NCBI GenBank assembly: GCA_022824495.1
Contig: JAJDZU010000016.1
Span: 1-64,000 of the forward strand
Length of the DNA: 64,000 nucleotides
Source: Chloroflexota bacterium
GTDB taxonomy: Bacteria; Chloroflexota; UBA11872
Reading direction: 5' to 3'
A program made the position numbers and the translations under genes. The notes under the pieces were generated by a model. It was not told the DNA's origin and made no database searches. It saw nothing but the letters and a program-made list of their open reading frames with translations. Shown here piece by piece: positions 8,202 to 16,525 of the stretch (the stretch's first letter is position 1; each line of letters opens with the position of its first letter).

Positions 8202-8219
8202 TCCCACGACACAGTGGGA
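8202..8219. promoter_or_regulatory. Inverted repeat upstream of the recombinase
   Basis: TCCCAC and GTGGGA are perfect 6-bp arms with a 6-nt spacer (GACACA), 38 nt upstream of the recombinase ATG. The position suits an operator or an accessory recombination site. No protein can be assigned. Confidence 0.3.
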
Positions 8220-8615
8220 ACTCTGAATCTAGCGCGCCCCGCCAACTCTGTCACGAGACTTTTCGAACCAGTACCACCTATCGATATCTCGCTGAGTTAC
8301 GCGAATGTCCTCGGTATCCAGGCTCGTCGGCTGTTGAGGCGCCGCGGATGCAGCAGCTTCCGTGGCGAGCCTGCATGCCGGACAAGGTGGCTTGTACGTC
8401 AGAGGTCCAAGGCCGATTCCTGGTCACGCAGTCGTTACCGGGGTGCCGACGACACGTTGCGTCCGCGGCTCCTTGGGGAGGGTTGGAGCATGCCGCGCCC
8501 ACTGGCTCGCGGTGCCCAATCACCGCTAAGTGCATCAGCGTTCGTGTCGTAGTGCCGCAATCGCCGCGCCATACGCCGGCGCCATCCACGGGTTCCGGCT
8601 TCTCAAGATCAAAGT

Positions 8616-8643
8616 AGTAGAACTAATGTGTATTAGTTCTACT
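8616..8643. other. Candidate dif-like Xer recombination site
   Basis: Two perfectly symmetric 11-bp arms, AGTAGAACTAA and TTAGTTCTACT, flank a 6-bp centre TGTGTA. This is exactly the 11-6-11 architecture of bacterial dif. The middle TAATGTGTATTA matches the middle of E. coli dif (TAATGTATATTA) at all but one base. The symmetry continues by one more base pair outward. It lies in non-coding, locally AT-rich DNA about 450 bp upstream of a lone Xer-type recombinase gene. A plain operator palindrome is the main alternative. Confidence 0.5.
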
Positions 8644-9050
8644 AATGACCTTGGCGCCCGAGTCAAAGGGGCTGCCAACCACGCCGACCGGACCAGTGTC
8701 CTCCAGCCGCGGAACTCCCAGGACCAACTCCCAACGCCGGCCTGGAAATCGGGGCGGGCTCCGGCCGCACTTGGCGGTCAGCACAAGCGGAAGCGTCTCG
8801 GCGCCTCAGCACCGCCACATGAGTTCCAAGAAGTGTCGGCGACGGCCGGCGGCAGCATCGGATCCCCTTGGCGCGCACTAAGGCTGTGGCGTATCGACGG
8901 TTGACGTCATGGACCTGCCCAGTCCGTATTTCCTCAACGGTGCCCAGACACAGCGCGTTCGCAATGCGGAGCGTTGCCCGTCCGCCGCCGGCACGCCGAT
9001 ATTCCGACCCTGCAATGTGCGTTATGTAAAGAACAGATCGAAATAAATCA

Positions 9051-9072
9051 TGACATCAAGAGTCTGATGTCA
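9051..9072. repeat. Palindrome with 8-bp arms in an AT-rich patch
   Basis: TGACATCA and TGATGTCA are perfect 8-bp arms separated by AGAGTC (6 nt). The element lies in the only AT-rich stretch of the gene-poor block. It may be an operator or a protein-binding site; there is no adjacent gene to assign it to. Confidence 0.35.
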
Positions 9073-9450
9073 CATCAGCTTTCCTCCGCCTGCCCGCTGT
9101 GCGCCGGAACTCCGGTCGTGATCTGTAGTGAGTGCCGTCCTACGACCTCGCCATCGAGGGACGGTCTGTGTCCCGCGGCCTGGCGGAACTCGTCGGCGAC
9201 AAACGGGCCCTTGTCGAGGTATTCGTGCGCGTCCGCGGCGTCATACGCGACGTCGAAGCCGAGCAAGGTGTCGCCTTCCCTACCGTGCGCAGATGACTCG
9301 AGGGCGTAACCGAGGCGCTGGCTCGTCAGCTGGTCAGCCCTCCCGGAAAACGGCTCGCGTAACGGTCCGCGCCTCGTTCTCCACCGCCGGCTCACGCCAC
9401 GCCGCCGTAGGCGCTTGCCCACCACACCGAATGTTATGTAAAGCTGCGGT

Positions 9451-10701
9451 TTACGCGTACAGCGTCAGGATTCCGGCCTGTCGCACCTGCTGCCACCGCT
9501 GGCTGAACGCGGGACTCCCGTCGTCTTCCTCGGTGGTCAACGTCACGCCACGCTCGAAGGCCGGCCGGCTGCCAGCCAGGAAGTCGGCTTCCATGTCGTC
9601 GTGTTCCGTGTACGCCACCGAAGAGCCGTCCGCCCACCGCACGGTGTGGATCATCCGCGGCAGTTCAGGCTGTGAAATGTCCGGCCGTCGTAGCCGTTCC
9701 AGCGCCTGCTCATCCACCTCGATCCCCAGGCCCGGCGCTTCCGGAACCCGCATGTGACCGCGCCGAATCTCCAGCGGCTCTCGAATCAGGTCGTCCCGGT
9801 AGGTGTTCAGGCAGGTGATGGCCGGCCACTGGGCCGCCGGCAGCACCGCGCCCAAGTGAGCGGTGAACGCCGTAGTGATCCCCGTACCCACAAGCTGCAG
9901 CCACAGCGGCATGTTCGCCTCGTCCGCCAGCGCTCCCTGGTGCATGGTGCGCGCCGCCCCTTGATTCAGCACCCAGCCGTCGCAGACGCCTTCCTTCACG
10001 GCCGTAAGAAACGGCGGATTGTCAAAGTGCATCGCAACCGGTCGTCGCAACTTCGCCCGCAGCGAGCGGTTGCCTTCCACATCGTGCTGCGGAATCGGTG
10101 TTTCGAAGAAATGCACCTTCGAGAACGCTTCCAGATCCTCGAGCACGTGACGCGCTTGTCCGGCCGACACCAGCAGGCTATTGAAATCCAGGTCAAACAC
10201 GCAGTGGTCTGGCGTCGCGTCGCTGATCGCCCGGGTTGCCGCGCGCAGGTCGTGCCACGGCCGCGCCTTCAGCTTGAAACTGGCGTATCCGGCTGCCACC
10301 GCGTCCTGCGTCTCTCCTACCCACTCGTCCGGCGGCATGTCCCAGCACCACCAGGCGATCGGGCACCAGTCCCGCACCTTGTGACCAAGCAGGCGATACG
10401 CCGGCACCCCCAGCGCCTTGCCGGCCAGATCAAACAGCGCCTGCTGCAGGCCGGCCCCGAATCCGTCATCCCACATCAACTCGGCCGGATGGCTCCCGAC
10501 TGCTCGCTCCCCGGCGTCGTCAGGCACCCGGCCCCAGGTGTAGTGCGGGACGGTCTCGCCCCAACCAACCAGCCCGTTGTCGGCCGTGACCTTGCACACC
10601 TCGATGATCGACCAGTCCGCGCACTTCCGGCGCATGTGCCGTCCTGGCCGTTCCGTGTGCCCGGCGTCAACTGGGATTCGTTCAACCGAGACTATCTTCA
10701 T
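9451..10701 (-). CDS. Enolase-superfamily (mandelate racemase/muconate lactonizing) enzyme
   Basis: A 416-residue member of the enolase superfamily, Mg-dependent enzymes that abstract an alpha-proton from carboxylates. The N-terminal capping domain covers about 1-110, followed by a TIM barrel. Visible catalytic elements are the Lys143-x-Lys145 pair (SFKLKARP) and metal ligands Asp172 (DLDFN), Glu200 (FETPIP) and Asp227 (HFDNPP). The Asp-His dyad of true mandelate racemases is not obvious, so the substrate and reaction are open. I used the ATG at 10701 (MKIVSVERIPVD); the longer frame lacks similarity. It stands alone, with the gene-poor block downstream. Confidence 0.85.
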   Translation of the reverse strand: MKIVSVERIPVDAGHTERPGRHMRRKCADWSIIEVCKVTADNGLVGWGETVPHYTWGRVPDDAGERAVGSHPAELMWDDGFGAGLQQALFDLAGKALGVPAYRLLGHKVRDWCPIAWWCWDMPPDEWVGETQDAVAAGYASFKLKARPWHDLRAATRAISDATPDHCVFDLDFNSLLVSAGQARHVLEDLEAFSKVHFFETPIPQHDVEGNRSLRAKLRRPVAMHFDNPPFLTAVKEGVCDGWVLNQGAARTMHQGALADEANMPLWLQLVGTGITTAFTAHLGAVLPAAQWPAITCLNTYRDDLIREPLEIRRGHMRVPEAPGLGIEVDEQALERLRRPDISQPELPRMIHTVRWADGSSVAYTEHDDMEADFLAGSRPAFERGVTLTTEEDDGSPAFSQRWQQVRQAGILTLYA

Positions 10702-10833
10702 ATCTGCCGTCCTACCCCCTAAGACGCGGGAGTGTCGCACTCCGGCGTCGAACCAGCTTTGTTCGGCAATGAGCGGAGTGGTGGCTTGCTTCGGTCAGCG
10801 TGCGGTCAATCCACTCGCGAAGTCCGCACGCCA

Positions 10834-11682
10834 CTACATGTCCGGCCTTGGCTCAATATCCTGATTCATCGCCCAGGCTGGGTAGTAATTGATCATTCTT
10901 GCGCCTGGATACGGCCTTCCGAGCGGCTGGGCTGGCATCGGGAAAGCGCCGTCAAATGCGTCAAAGGACATCATCTGCGTGTACGAATAGCGCAGCCCGG
11001 CCGACCGTAGCGTGCGTGCCGACGGAATATTCCACGGAGAGGTTGTAGCCAGCGCCAGGTTTCCCCGCCCGATGATCGCCGAACCGGCTGCGCCAACGAC
11101 GGCGCGGCCTAATCCGGCGCCCCGTACCTCGGGCATCACGTCCATTCCGATCTCCTCAACGCCCTCGCCGTAGTGGGTAACGCCGGCCAGCGCGATTAGT
11201 TCGCCGTCCTCAATCACGCCGTATCCTTCATGTGCTTCCCCGTCGTAGCAGTGCCAAAAGCGCGAATAGTTCACATCCGCAAGGTCATTAGGTCCAAGCC
11301 GGACGACCTGAGGATCTTTCGGATCGTTCCAGGTCGACGCGTCGCCAAAAAAGAAAAACACAGGCCCCCACGCGCTCTGGCCGTCGGGCTGCGTAACCCG
11401 TGCAAGCTCGTAGGCGCCGAAGACGGAGAACAGCATCTCGGCGTGCATGTCCGTCACCAATGGCCGCAGCACCGGCAGCCAGTCGCACCGCGCGCTCACT
11501 AGGGATCCTCGGTCCAGCCGAATGGCGGCCAACGCCGGCCCACTCGCGTCCGGAGGCCGACCGATCACGGGAATCGGGTTTGAGCCAAAGGCGTCCAGAC
11601 CAGCGCAGACCGTGGACTCGATCGTCGCCACCACCCGCGGCGAGAGGAACGGGCACCAAGAATCGTAGAGGCTTTGGGTCAT
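10834..11682 (-). CDS. GNAT-family N-acetyltransferase
   Basis: The 282-residue protein has a C-terminal GNAT domain (about 140-240) with the acetyl-CoA pyrophosphate-binding motif VMPEVRGAGLGRAVVGAA (R-x-x-G-x-G). It is preceded by EDGELIALAGV and followed by SPWNIPSARTLRSAGL. The N-terminal 130 residues have no recognised domain. The substrate is unknown. The gene is followed by a short non-coding gap and is not clearly in an operon; the HNH gene ends 43 nt upstream on the same strand. Confidence 0.8.
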   Translation of the reverse strand: MTQSLYDSWCPFLSPRVVATIESTVCAGLDAFGSNPIPVIGRPPDASGPALAAIRLDRGSLVSARCDWLPVLRPLVTDMHAEMLFSVFGAYELARVTQPDGQSAWGPVFFFFGDASTWNDPKDPQVVRLGPNDLADVNYSRFWHCYDGEAHEGYGVIEDGELIALAGVTHYGEGVEEIGMDVMPEVRGAGLGRAVVGAAGSAIIGRGNLALATTSPWNIPSARTLRSAGLRYSYTQMMSFDAFDGAFPMPAQPLGRPYPGARMINYYPAWAMNQDIEPRPDM

Positions 11683-11725
11683 GGGCTTTGTGATCCCTTC
11701 TCGGTTCGACCCACTTTGGAGTGAC

Positions 11726-12307
11726 CTAGCTCGCTTGGCGCAATTGCAGGGGCAGATAGGGCGCCCACGCCGGATCCAGCGCGCCCGTAATAAACCGGCC
11801 CATCAGGTGCGAGTATGGCGACCGCGGATGCGTGGGACGACGGCGAAGCCGCATGTTGGCGTCGCTGGGCGTTCGGCCAGCCTTGCGCAGATTGCAGGGT
11901 CGGCAAGCCGTCACCAGGTTGTCCCACCGGCGTCGCCCGCCGAGACGCCTCGGCATTACATGGTCAATCGTCATATGGGTGTCGCGCGTACCGCAGTACT
12001 GACAGGTGTGGGCATCGCGCACAAGGACCTCGCGGCGGCTCAGTCTGATCGTCGGTCGCGGTCGGCGCACGTAGTACCGCAGCCGGATGACGCTAGGCCG
12101 TGGAACGTCGCGGGCAGGCGTCCGCAGCGGTCGTTCGTGGTGGGCCAGCGGTTCGGCCTTGCCCTTTGCCAGAAGCACGATCGCGCGGCGCACGCGGCAG
12201 ACGTTTAGCGGCTCGTAGTTCTGGTTCAACAGCAGAACCGGCGTATCCACAGGCCCCCGACGCGTCGCGCGTAGCCGTGGCAATAGTACAGGCCAGCCGT
12301 CGCTCAT
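11726..12307 (-). CDS. HNH endonuclease
   Basis: The 193-residue protein contains a classical HNH nuclease domain (about 98-150): VLVRDAHTCQYCGTR, then MTIDHVMPRRLGGRRRWDNLVTACRPCNLRKAGRTP. The two CxxC pairs bind zinc, His in IDHV is the general base, and N-L-V and C-N complete the motif. The N-terminal VLLLNQNYEPLNVCRVRRAIVLLAKGKAE matches the free-standing HNH family found in Actinobacteria and Chloroflexota. It is probably a housekeeping or DNA-processing nuclease; nothing nearby suggests an intron or restriction system. It is divergent from the DUF2344 gene. Confidence 0.9.
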   Translation of the reverse strand: MSDGWPVLLPRLRATRRGPVDTPVLLLNQNYEPLNVCRVRRAIVLLAKGKAEPLAHHERPLRTPARDVPRPSVIRLRYYVRRPRPTIRLSRREVLVRDAHTCQYCGTRDTHMTIDHVMPRRLGGRRRWDNLVTACRPCNLRKAGRTPSDANMRLRRRPTHPRSPYSHLMGRFITGALDPAWAPYLPLQLRQAS

Positions 12308-12358
12308 CAGTCGCCGACTCCCATAATCTCAGGCTTCAATCGCCGCCGAGACTTATCC

Positions 12359-13000
12359 TTGCGCGTGGAATCAGATCAACACGCCCCGGACCACTGGTAC
12401 CTGGTCCGATTCACTAAGCAGGGTGCCGCGCGCTTTCTTTCCCAGCACGACGTTCGACGAGCCTGGGAGCGGGTCACCCGTCGCGCCGGCCTGCCGCTGG
12501 CCTATAGTCGCGGCTTCAGCCCAAAACCTCGGCTCAGCTTCGGACCGCCGCTTCCGGTCGGGGCTGAGGGTCGCCGCGAGTACATGACCATGGGCCTGCG
12601 TCACTCGCTGGACGCCATGGAGGTCGCAAAGCGTCTGGCCGCCGGAGCTATTCCGGGCATGGCGGTCGTTGAAGTCGCCAGTGCGCCCGGCCGCCGGGTC
12701 CACACCACCTGGGCCACCTACGAAATCACCGTCAATCCGCCCCCGCCCGACTTGGCCGACCGGGTTGAACGCTTGCTGGCGCTCGACGCTGTGGAAATCG
12801 AGCGTGCCCGCGACCCGGAGGGCGTGAAGCGCGACATCCGGCCGGGAGTCAGATCACTGCAATCAATGAATCGCAAGCTCGTTGCCTGCCTGCGAATCGC
12901 CCAGGACCAGATCGTGACTTCCCGCGACCTCGCCCTCGCCCTTCAGATCGAACCCGCCACAACCGTCCGCACTGACATTGAGCTCGAGCTCGTCGGCTGA
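12359..13000 (+). CDS. DUF2344 / TIGR03936 radical-SAM-linked protein
   Basis: A 213-residue protein with the family signature at its N-terminus: YLVRFTKQGAARFLSQHDVRRAWERVTRRAGLPLAYSRGFSPKPRLSFGPPLPVGAEG. In most bacteria this domain is encoded next to, or fused to, a B12-binding-type radical SAM protein (TIGR03960), often near RNase E/G or ribosomal L21/L27 genes. None of these is adjacent here. The start is TTG at 12359 or the GTG two codons later. It overlaps the next gene by 23 nt. Molecular function is not established. Confidence 0.85.
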   Translation: MRVESDQHAPDHWYLVRFTKQGAARFLSQHDVRRAWERVTRRAGLPLAYSRGFSPKPRLSFGPPLPVGAEGRREYMTMGLRHSLDAMEVAKRLAAGAIPGMAVVEVASAPGRRVHTTWATYEITVNPPPPDLADRVERLLALDAVEIERARDPEGVKRDIRPGVRSLQSMNRKLVACLRIAQDQIVTSRDLALALQIEPATTVRTDIELELVG

Positions 13001-13886
13001 AACGGAAGCGCGGCTCGCAGCCGTGCTGCGCTCTACCGGCCAGTCGACTGCGCGCCGGAGACTCACGCACGTCCGTCAGGGTCTCTGGCGATTCAGCGGA
13101 CGGCAAGCCGATCTGGCCATCAAGCTCTTTGACGGATCGAACGCCACTGAGCGGTTCCGTACCGAGGCGGCGCTTTACCGCGAACTCGGTCGAGAGGGCG
13201 CACCCGTGCCCGGTCTGATTGCCACCCACGAGGAGTCGATCGCCCTGGCCAGAACGTGGGTTCCGGGCTCGACTCTGTACGAGCACCTACTGGCCGACGT
13301 GCCGCCCAACCAATATGCGGCAGGGACCGTTCGCGATGCCTGGCGACAACTGACCAACGCGCTCACTCCGTGGGACGCACGCATTGACCCGACCCGTCGT
13401 CTGGCCGCCCGACGAAAGCGCCGCATGGAAGTTGGCGCAGTCGCCCAAGCCATAGCGGACTGCTTTCCGACGATTCCCGCCGAGGCGATTCACGACCTGC
13501 GTGAAACCGTAGTCGCCGCCGACCTGGCTGTGCTGCCGCTAGACGCCTCGCCCTCCAACATCATCCTCGACGGAGACTTGGTCACATTCATCGACCTGGA
13601 ATTGCTCGGACTTGACTTCGCGGATTGGACGTACGGGAAGTATGTAACTGCCATTGACGAGGCCGGTGCCGTGCGGAGCCTCGCCGCCAGCCACCCGGAC
13701 GACCCGGCGCCTGGCGTTGATGCGGCAATCACCTTACTGGCCCTGGCTCGGGCCGCCGGCCTGTGGGACGCGCCCCGGATCGAGCCCAAGGCGCTGGCGG
13801 GTCTGCTGCCCGGTCGCTCACTGGCGTCCAGGCGGATACTTCAAAGCCTTGGTCTAGAATCGAACGTCACGTCCGATAGCGGATAG
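12978..13886 (+). CDS. Aminoglycoside-phosphotransferase-like (kinase-fold) protein
   Basis: The 302-residue protein resembles APH/choline-kinase-fold phosphotransferases. The N-lobe has IKLFDGSNATERFRTEAALYRELG with a likely ATP lysine. The catalytic loop is LPLDASPSNIILD and the Mg-binding Asp is in TFIDLELLGLDFADW. In the loop the catalytic Asp and Asn are kept, but the usual His before them is Pro. The start is a TTG inside the preceding gene and the true start may be later. Substrate is unknown; a small-metabolite kinase is likely, and antibiotic resistance is not implied. Confidence 0.7.
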   Translation: MSSSSSAETEARLAAVLRSTGQSTARRRLTHVRQGLWRFSGRQADLAIKLFDGSNATERFRTEAALYRELGREGAPVPGLIATHEESIALARTWVPGSTLYEHLLADVPPNQYAAGTVRDAWRQLTNALTPWDARIDPTRRLAARRKRRMEVGAVAQAIADCFPTIPAEAIHDLRETVVAADLAVLPLDASPSNIILDGDLVTFIDLELLGLDFADWTYGKYVTAIDEAGAVRSLAASHPDDPAPGVDAAITLLALARAAGLWDAPRIEPKALAGLLPGRSLASRRILQSLGLESNVTSDSG

Positions 13887-13902
13887 CGGAAACGAGCGAG
13901 CC

Positions 13903-14196
13903 ATGGCTGCTAGCAACGAGTCCGGGACCAACCAAACCTTCCAGCCGCGGGGACGCGATCTGGTGATCGGCGGGATTCCATGGATTGCCCGCATGTCGGA
14001 CAAGGCCCGCGCCAAGGCCGACGGCACCATCGACGACTACATCTATCCCTGCCCAATCGACCGCCGGGTTCTCGGCGAGCTTGGAATGAGCGCGGACGAA
14101 TTTATGGAAATCGCGGTGGATTCCGGCACGGACGCCGAGTTGGTTCGCCAGGTGCGCGAACGCCGCCGGTCGCCCGAGCCGGCAACTGGTGCCTGA
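13903..14196 (+). CDS. DUF5069 domain protein
   Basis: A 97-residue protein with the conserved DUF5069 pattern: GRDLVIGGIPWIARMSDKARAKADGTIDDYIYPCPIDRRVLGELGMSADEFMEIAV. Family members are short cytosolic proteins without known function, widespread in Chloroflexota and some proteobacteria. The gene starts 16 nt after the APH-like gene and overlaps the Nif3-like gene by 8 nt, so the three are probably co-transcribed. Confidence 0.85.
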   Translation: MAASNESGTNQTFQPRGRDLVIGGIPWIARMSDKARAKADGTIDDYIYPCPIDRRVLGELGMSADEFMEIAVDSGTDAELVRQVRERRRSPEPATGA

Positions 14197-14953
14197 GCCC
14201 CGCGACGACGTCGTTTCCCATCTAAACCGGGTCCTCGAACTCCAAGCCTTTCCAGACTACGGCCCAATGGGCCTGCAAGTTCATGGGCGTGAAGTTGTCG
14301 AGCACGTCGTTACGGCTGTGTCGGCCAGCCGCGCGTTGTTTGAGATTGCCGCCGAACGCGACGCCGGGCTGGTTGTCGTGCATCACGGCCTGTTCTGGGA
14401 CAAGGATTCCCGGGTGATCGACCCTATGCTTCGCGAACGACTGCGACTGCTCTTCGATCACGACATCAACCTTGCGGCCTACCACCTCGCCCTTGACGGC
14501 CACCCGACGCTCGGCAACAACGCACGCATCATCGATGCGCTTGGTTTCCGGAAGGAACATGTGGGCTTTGCATCTGTCGGTGACCGGCCTGTGGGATGGT
14601 TCGGCTCTGCGTCCCACCCGGTACCCGCCTACGAGTTTGTGCAGCGAGTTCAAGACGTGATCGGCCCGTTGCATGCTTACTACGCCAACGGCCCCTCCGA
14701 GATTCGGCGAATCGCCGTCTGTAGCGGCGGCGGTCCCAGCGAGTTCCCGGAGGTCGTTGCCAAAGGCTGCGATGCGTTCGTGACCGGCGACATGTTCGAG
14801 CCTGTTGAAATGTGGAGCCGGGAGCTGGGCGCGCACTTCCTGGCCGCCGGACATTACGCCACCGAGGTCTTCGGCGTTCAGGCGCTGGCGGAACTGATTT
14901 CAGCTGAACTGGACTGCACCGCCGAGTTCGTGGATCTTCCCACCAACGCTTAG
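14189..14953 (+). CDS. Nif3-like dinuclear metal centre protein
   Basis: The 254-residue protein belongs to the Nif3/YbgI family, hexameric ring proteins with a dinuclear metal site. Metal-binding motifs are visible: VVVHHGLFW (His pair, about 66-74), AYHLALDGH and, near the C-terminus, GDMFE and AAGHYATEVFG. The length fits the compact YbgI-type form without a PII-like insertion. GTG start at 14189. The family is often annotated GTP cyclohydrolase 1 type 2, but the activity is not generally established. Confidence 0.92.
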   Translation: MPEPRDDVVSHLNRVLELQAFPDYGPMGLQVHGREVVEHVVTAVSASRALFEIAAERDAGLVVVHHGLFWDKDSRVIDPMLRERLRLLFDHDINLAAYHLALDGHPTLGNNARIIDALGFRKEHVGFASVGDRPVGWFGSASHPVPAYEFVQRVQDVIGPLHAYYANGPSEIRRIAVCSGGGPSEFPEVVAKGCDAFVTGDMFEPVEMWSRELGAHFLAAGHYATEVFGVQALAELISAELDCTAEFVDLPTNA

Positions 14954-15594
14954 CCGGCCCGGCGACCGGCGGCACTCGCTTCGATCACGCCAACGGCCTG
15001 GCGCGCCGCCGGAATCGCAAGCGATCGTGTAAGCAAGCTTGCCGTTACGAATACGAGCAGCGAGACAGTCAGCGCCACAAGTGATTCGTTGGCAGATTCA
15101 CCGGTTGCCGCCGTGCGACCGAGTTCAACGGCCGCCGCGACGCTCGCAAGAGATGAGGCAAGCCAGGCACCGCGGACGGCGACGTAAACGAACGTTAGGG
15201 GTGCTGCCGCCAGCAAATTGACGCCGTGGCTCCGAAGCCGGGGATAGCGGAGGGCGCCAACAGCGCCGTCTCGGTCATTTGCTGCGGCATGCACGGCACT
15301 GCCTGGGCCGGCCTCGGCCACCAGCGCCTCGAACGCCCGCAAGCGTCCCGGCAGCCGCCAGAAGGCTTCGTAATCCACCGCCAGATTAGTCATGGTCCAG
15401 CCGAAGAAGTAACCAATGAGCACGATGGCCAGCAAGTAGATGACCGGCAAACTGGCGCCCCAACTACTCGGATCCTCAGGTCTGAGGAATCCGTCGGCTA
15501 CCGCGCCCAGCGCGTACAGCGGGCCTGTCCCCACCGCCGTAAAGATCAGGATGATGACCAGCGCCTCAACGAGGTCATGTCGGAACGATCGCAT
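14950..15594 (-). CDS. Hypothetical membrane protein
   Basis: A 214-residue protein with four or more hydrophobic segments: residues about 10-32, 48-70, 125-150 and 170-195. The loop between the second and third segments is charged. I recognise no family. Its 3' end overlaps the convergent Nif3-like gene by 4 nt. An 84-nt gap separates it from the next upstream minus-strand gene. Confidence 0.6.
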   Translation of the reverse strand: MRSFRHDLVEALVIILIFTAVGTGPLYALGAVADGFLRPEDPSSWGASLPVIYLLAIVLIGYFFGWTMTNLAVDYEAFWRLPGRLRAFEALVAEAGPGSAVHAAANDRDGAVGALRYPRLRSHGVNLLAAAPLTFVYVAVRGAWLASSLASVAAAVELGRTAATGESANESLVALTVSLLVFVTASLLTRSLAIPAARQAVGVIEASAAGRRAG

Positions 15595-15678
15595 TCCACC
15601 CTCAGCGGGCCGGACCCTCCGGCGCCAACGCGAATACTCTACCCGCGCGGCGCCGACGGCCAGGCCGGGTGAAGTGCT

Positions 15679-16362
15679 CTAAGACCCAGATCGCGACCGC
15701 GCGCGCATGCCCTCCAGCATCTCCGACAGGCGAACGTCAAGCAGGTCCATCGACTGCGCAACGTAGCCCTCGCCGTCGCGCTCAGCTATCACAATGGCCG
15801 CCACGCCCCGCTCGAGTTCGCTGCTCTCACCGAGTTGAGTGATGTCGATCGTCACCCGGTTTCCCAGCACGGTGAACATCTCGATAGCACCGTCGCGCAC
15901 CGCGGTCACCTCGCCTACCGCAATCACCATGCCAACGGGCCGAGCAACCTGCCGCTCGGGTTGGGAACGCTCGATTCGGCGTACGTAGGGTGAATCGCGA
16001 TGGAAGAACGAGCGCGGGAACCCTTCGGATCGCGGAACCACGAACACGCGCTTTGGACCCCACCATTGGTGAAAACTGTCGCGACGGTCCTTGCCCTGCT
16101 TGTAGCGATCAGCATCTTGCTTTCGCCCGGCGTGCTCGTGGCGGACTGAGTGCCGCTTGTCGCCGGCTCGTGGGTGCGCTTCCGTGTCGGTCTTCGACTT
16201 GCCGGCGTAGCCCGCCTCGTTCAGGTGTACGGCAACAATCCTGGAAGTGCCGGACGATCCATCGCGGGCCAGCGCCAGACCAAGCGCAGTCCCGCCGACG
16301 GCCAGCGAGATGACGGCCAGAACAACTAACGAAGTCAGACGAGCGGAGAACTTCCATCGCAT
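15679..16362 (-). CDS. Hypothetical exported or membrane-anchored protein
   Basis: The 227-residue protein has an N-terminal hydrophobic anchor (about 8-33: LTSLVVLAVISLAVGGTALG). A strongly basic, low-complexity His/Arg/Lys segment (about 60-120) follows. The C-terminal domain has VGEVTAVRDGAIEMFTVLGNRVTIDIT, resembling DUF5666-like beta domains. I took the ATG at 16362 (MRWKFSARL) over one 21 nt upstream, because it begins directly with a basic n-region. The function is unknown. Confidence 0.6.
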   Translation of the reverse strand: MRWKFSARLTSLVVLAVISLAVGGTALGLALARDGSSGTSRIVAVHLNEAGYAGKSKTDTEAHPRAGDKRHSVRHEHAGRKQDADRYKQGKDRRDSFHQWWGPKRVFVVPRSEGFPRSFFHRDSPYVRRIERSQPERQVARPVGMVIAVGEVTAVRDGAIEMFTVLGNRVTIDITQLGESSELERGVAAIVIAERDGEGYVAQSMDLLDVRLSEMLEGMRARSRSGS

Positions 16363-16525
16363 GTGGACACCATCGAAAGCCATTGCGTCATAGCCATCGT
16401 CTCACGACCGCGGACGCCAGATCGTGAAGCGACTAACGTTCCGCCTCGGAGACTCTCGGTTCGGCGTCGCCGTATTGCTACCATCGTCAGAGTCGTCCGC
16501 GGGCTTGGATTCCGCGAACGCAGGA

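Larger units (their letters stand above)
8165..9450. other. Gene-poor block between the recombinase and an enolase-family gene
   Basis: About 1.3 kb without a convincing gene. It holds the inverted repeat at 8202-8219, the dif-like site at 8616-8643, an AT-richer patch at about 9010-9075 with an 8-6-8 palindrome (9051-9072), and two copies of the 11-mer GTTATGTAAAG (9021-9031 and 9433-9443). Two mutually exclusive protein-like frames exist at about 9075-9425 (minus) and 9132-9296 (plus). Neither can be supported as a gene; both may be remnants. Confidence 0.5.
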
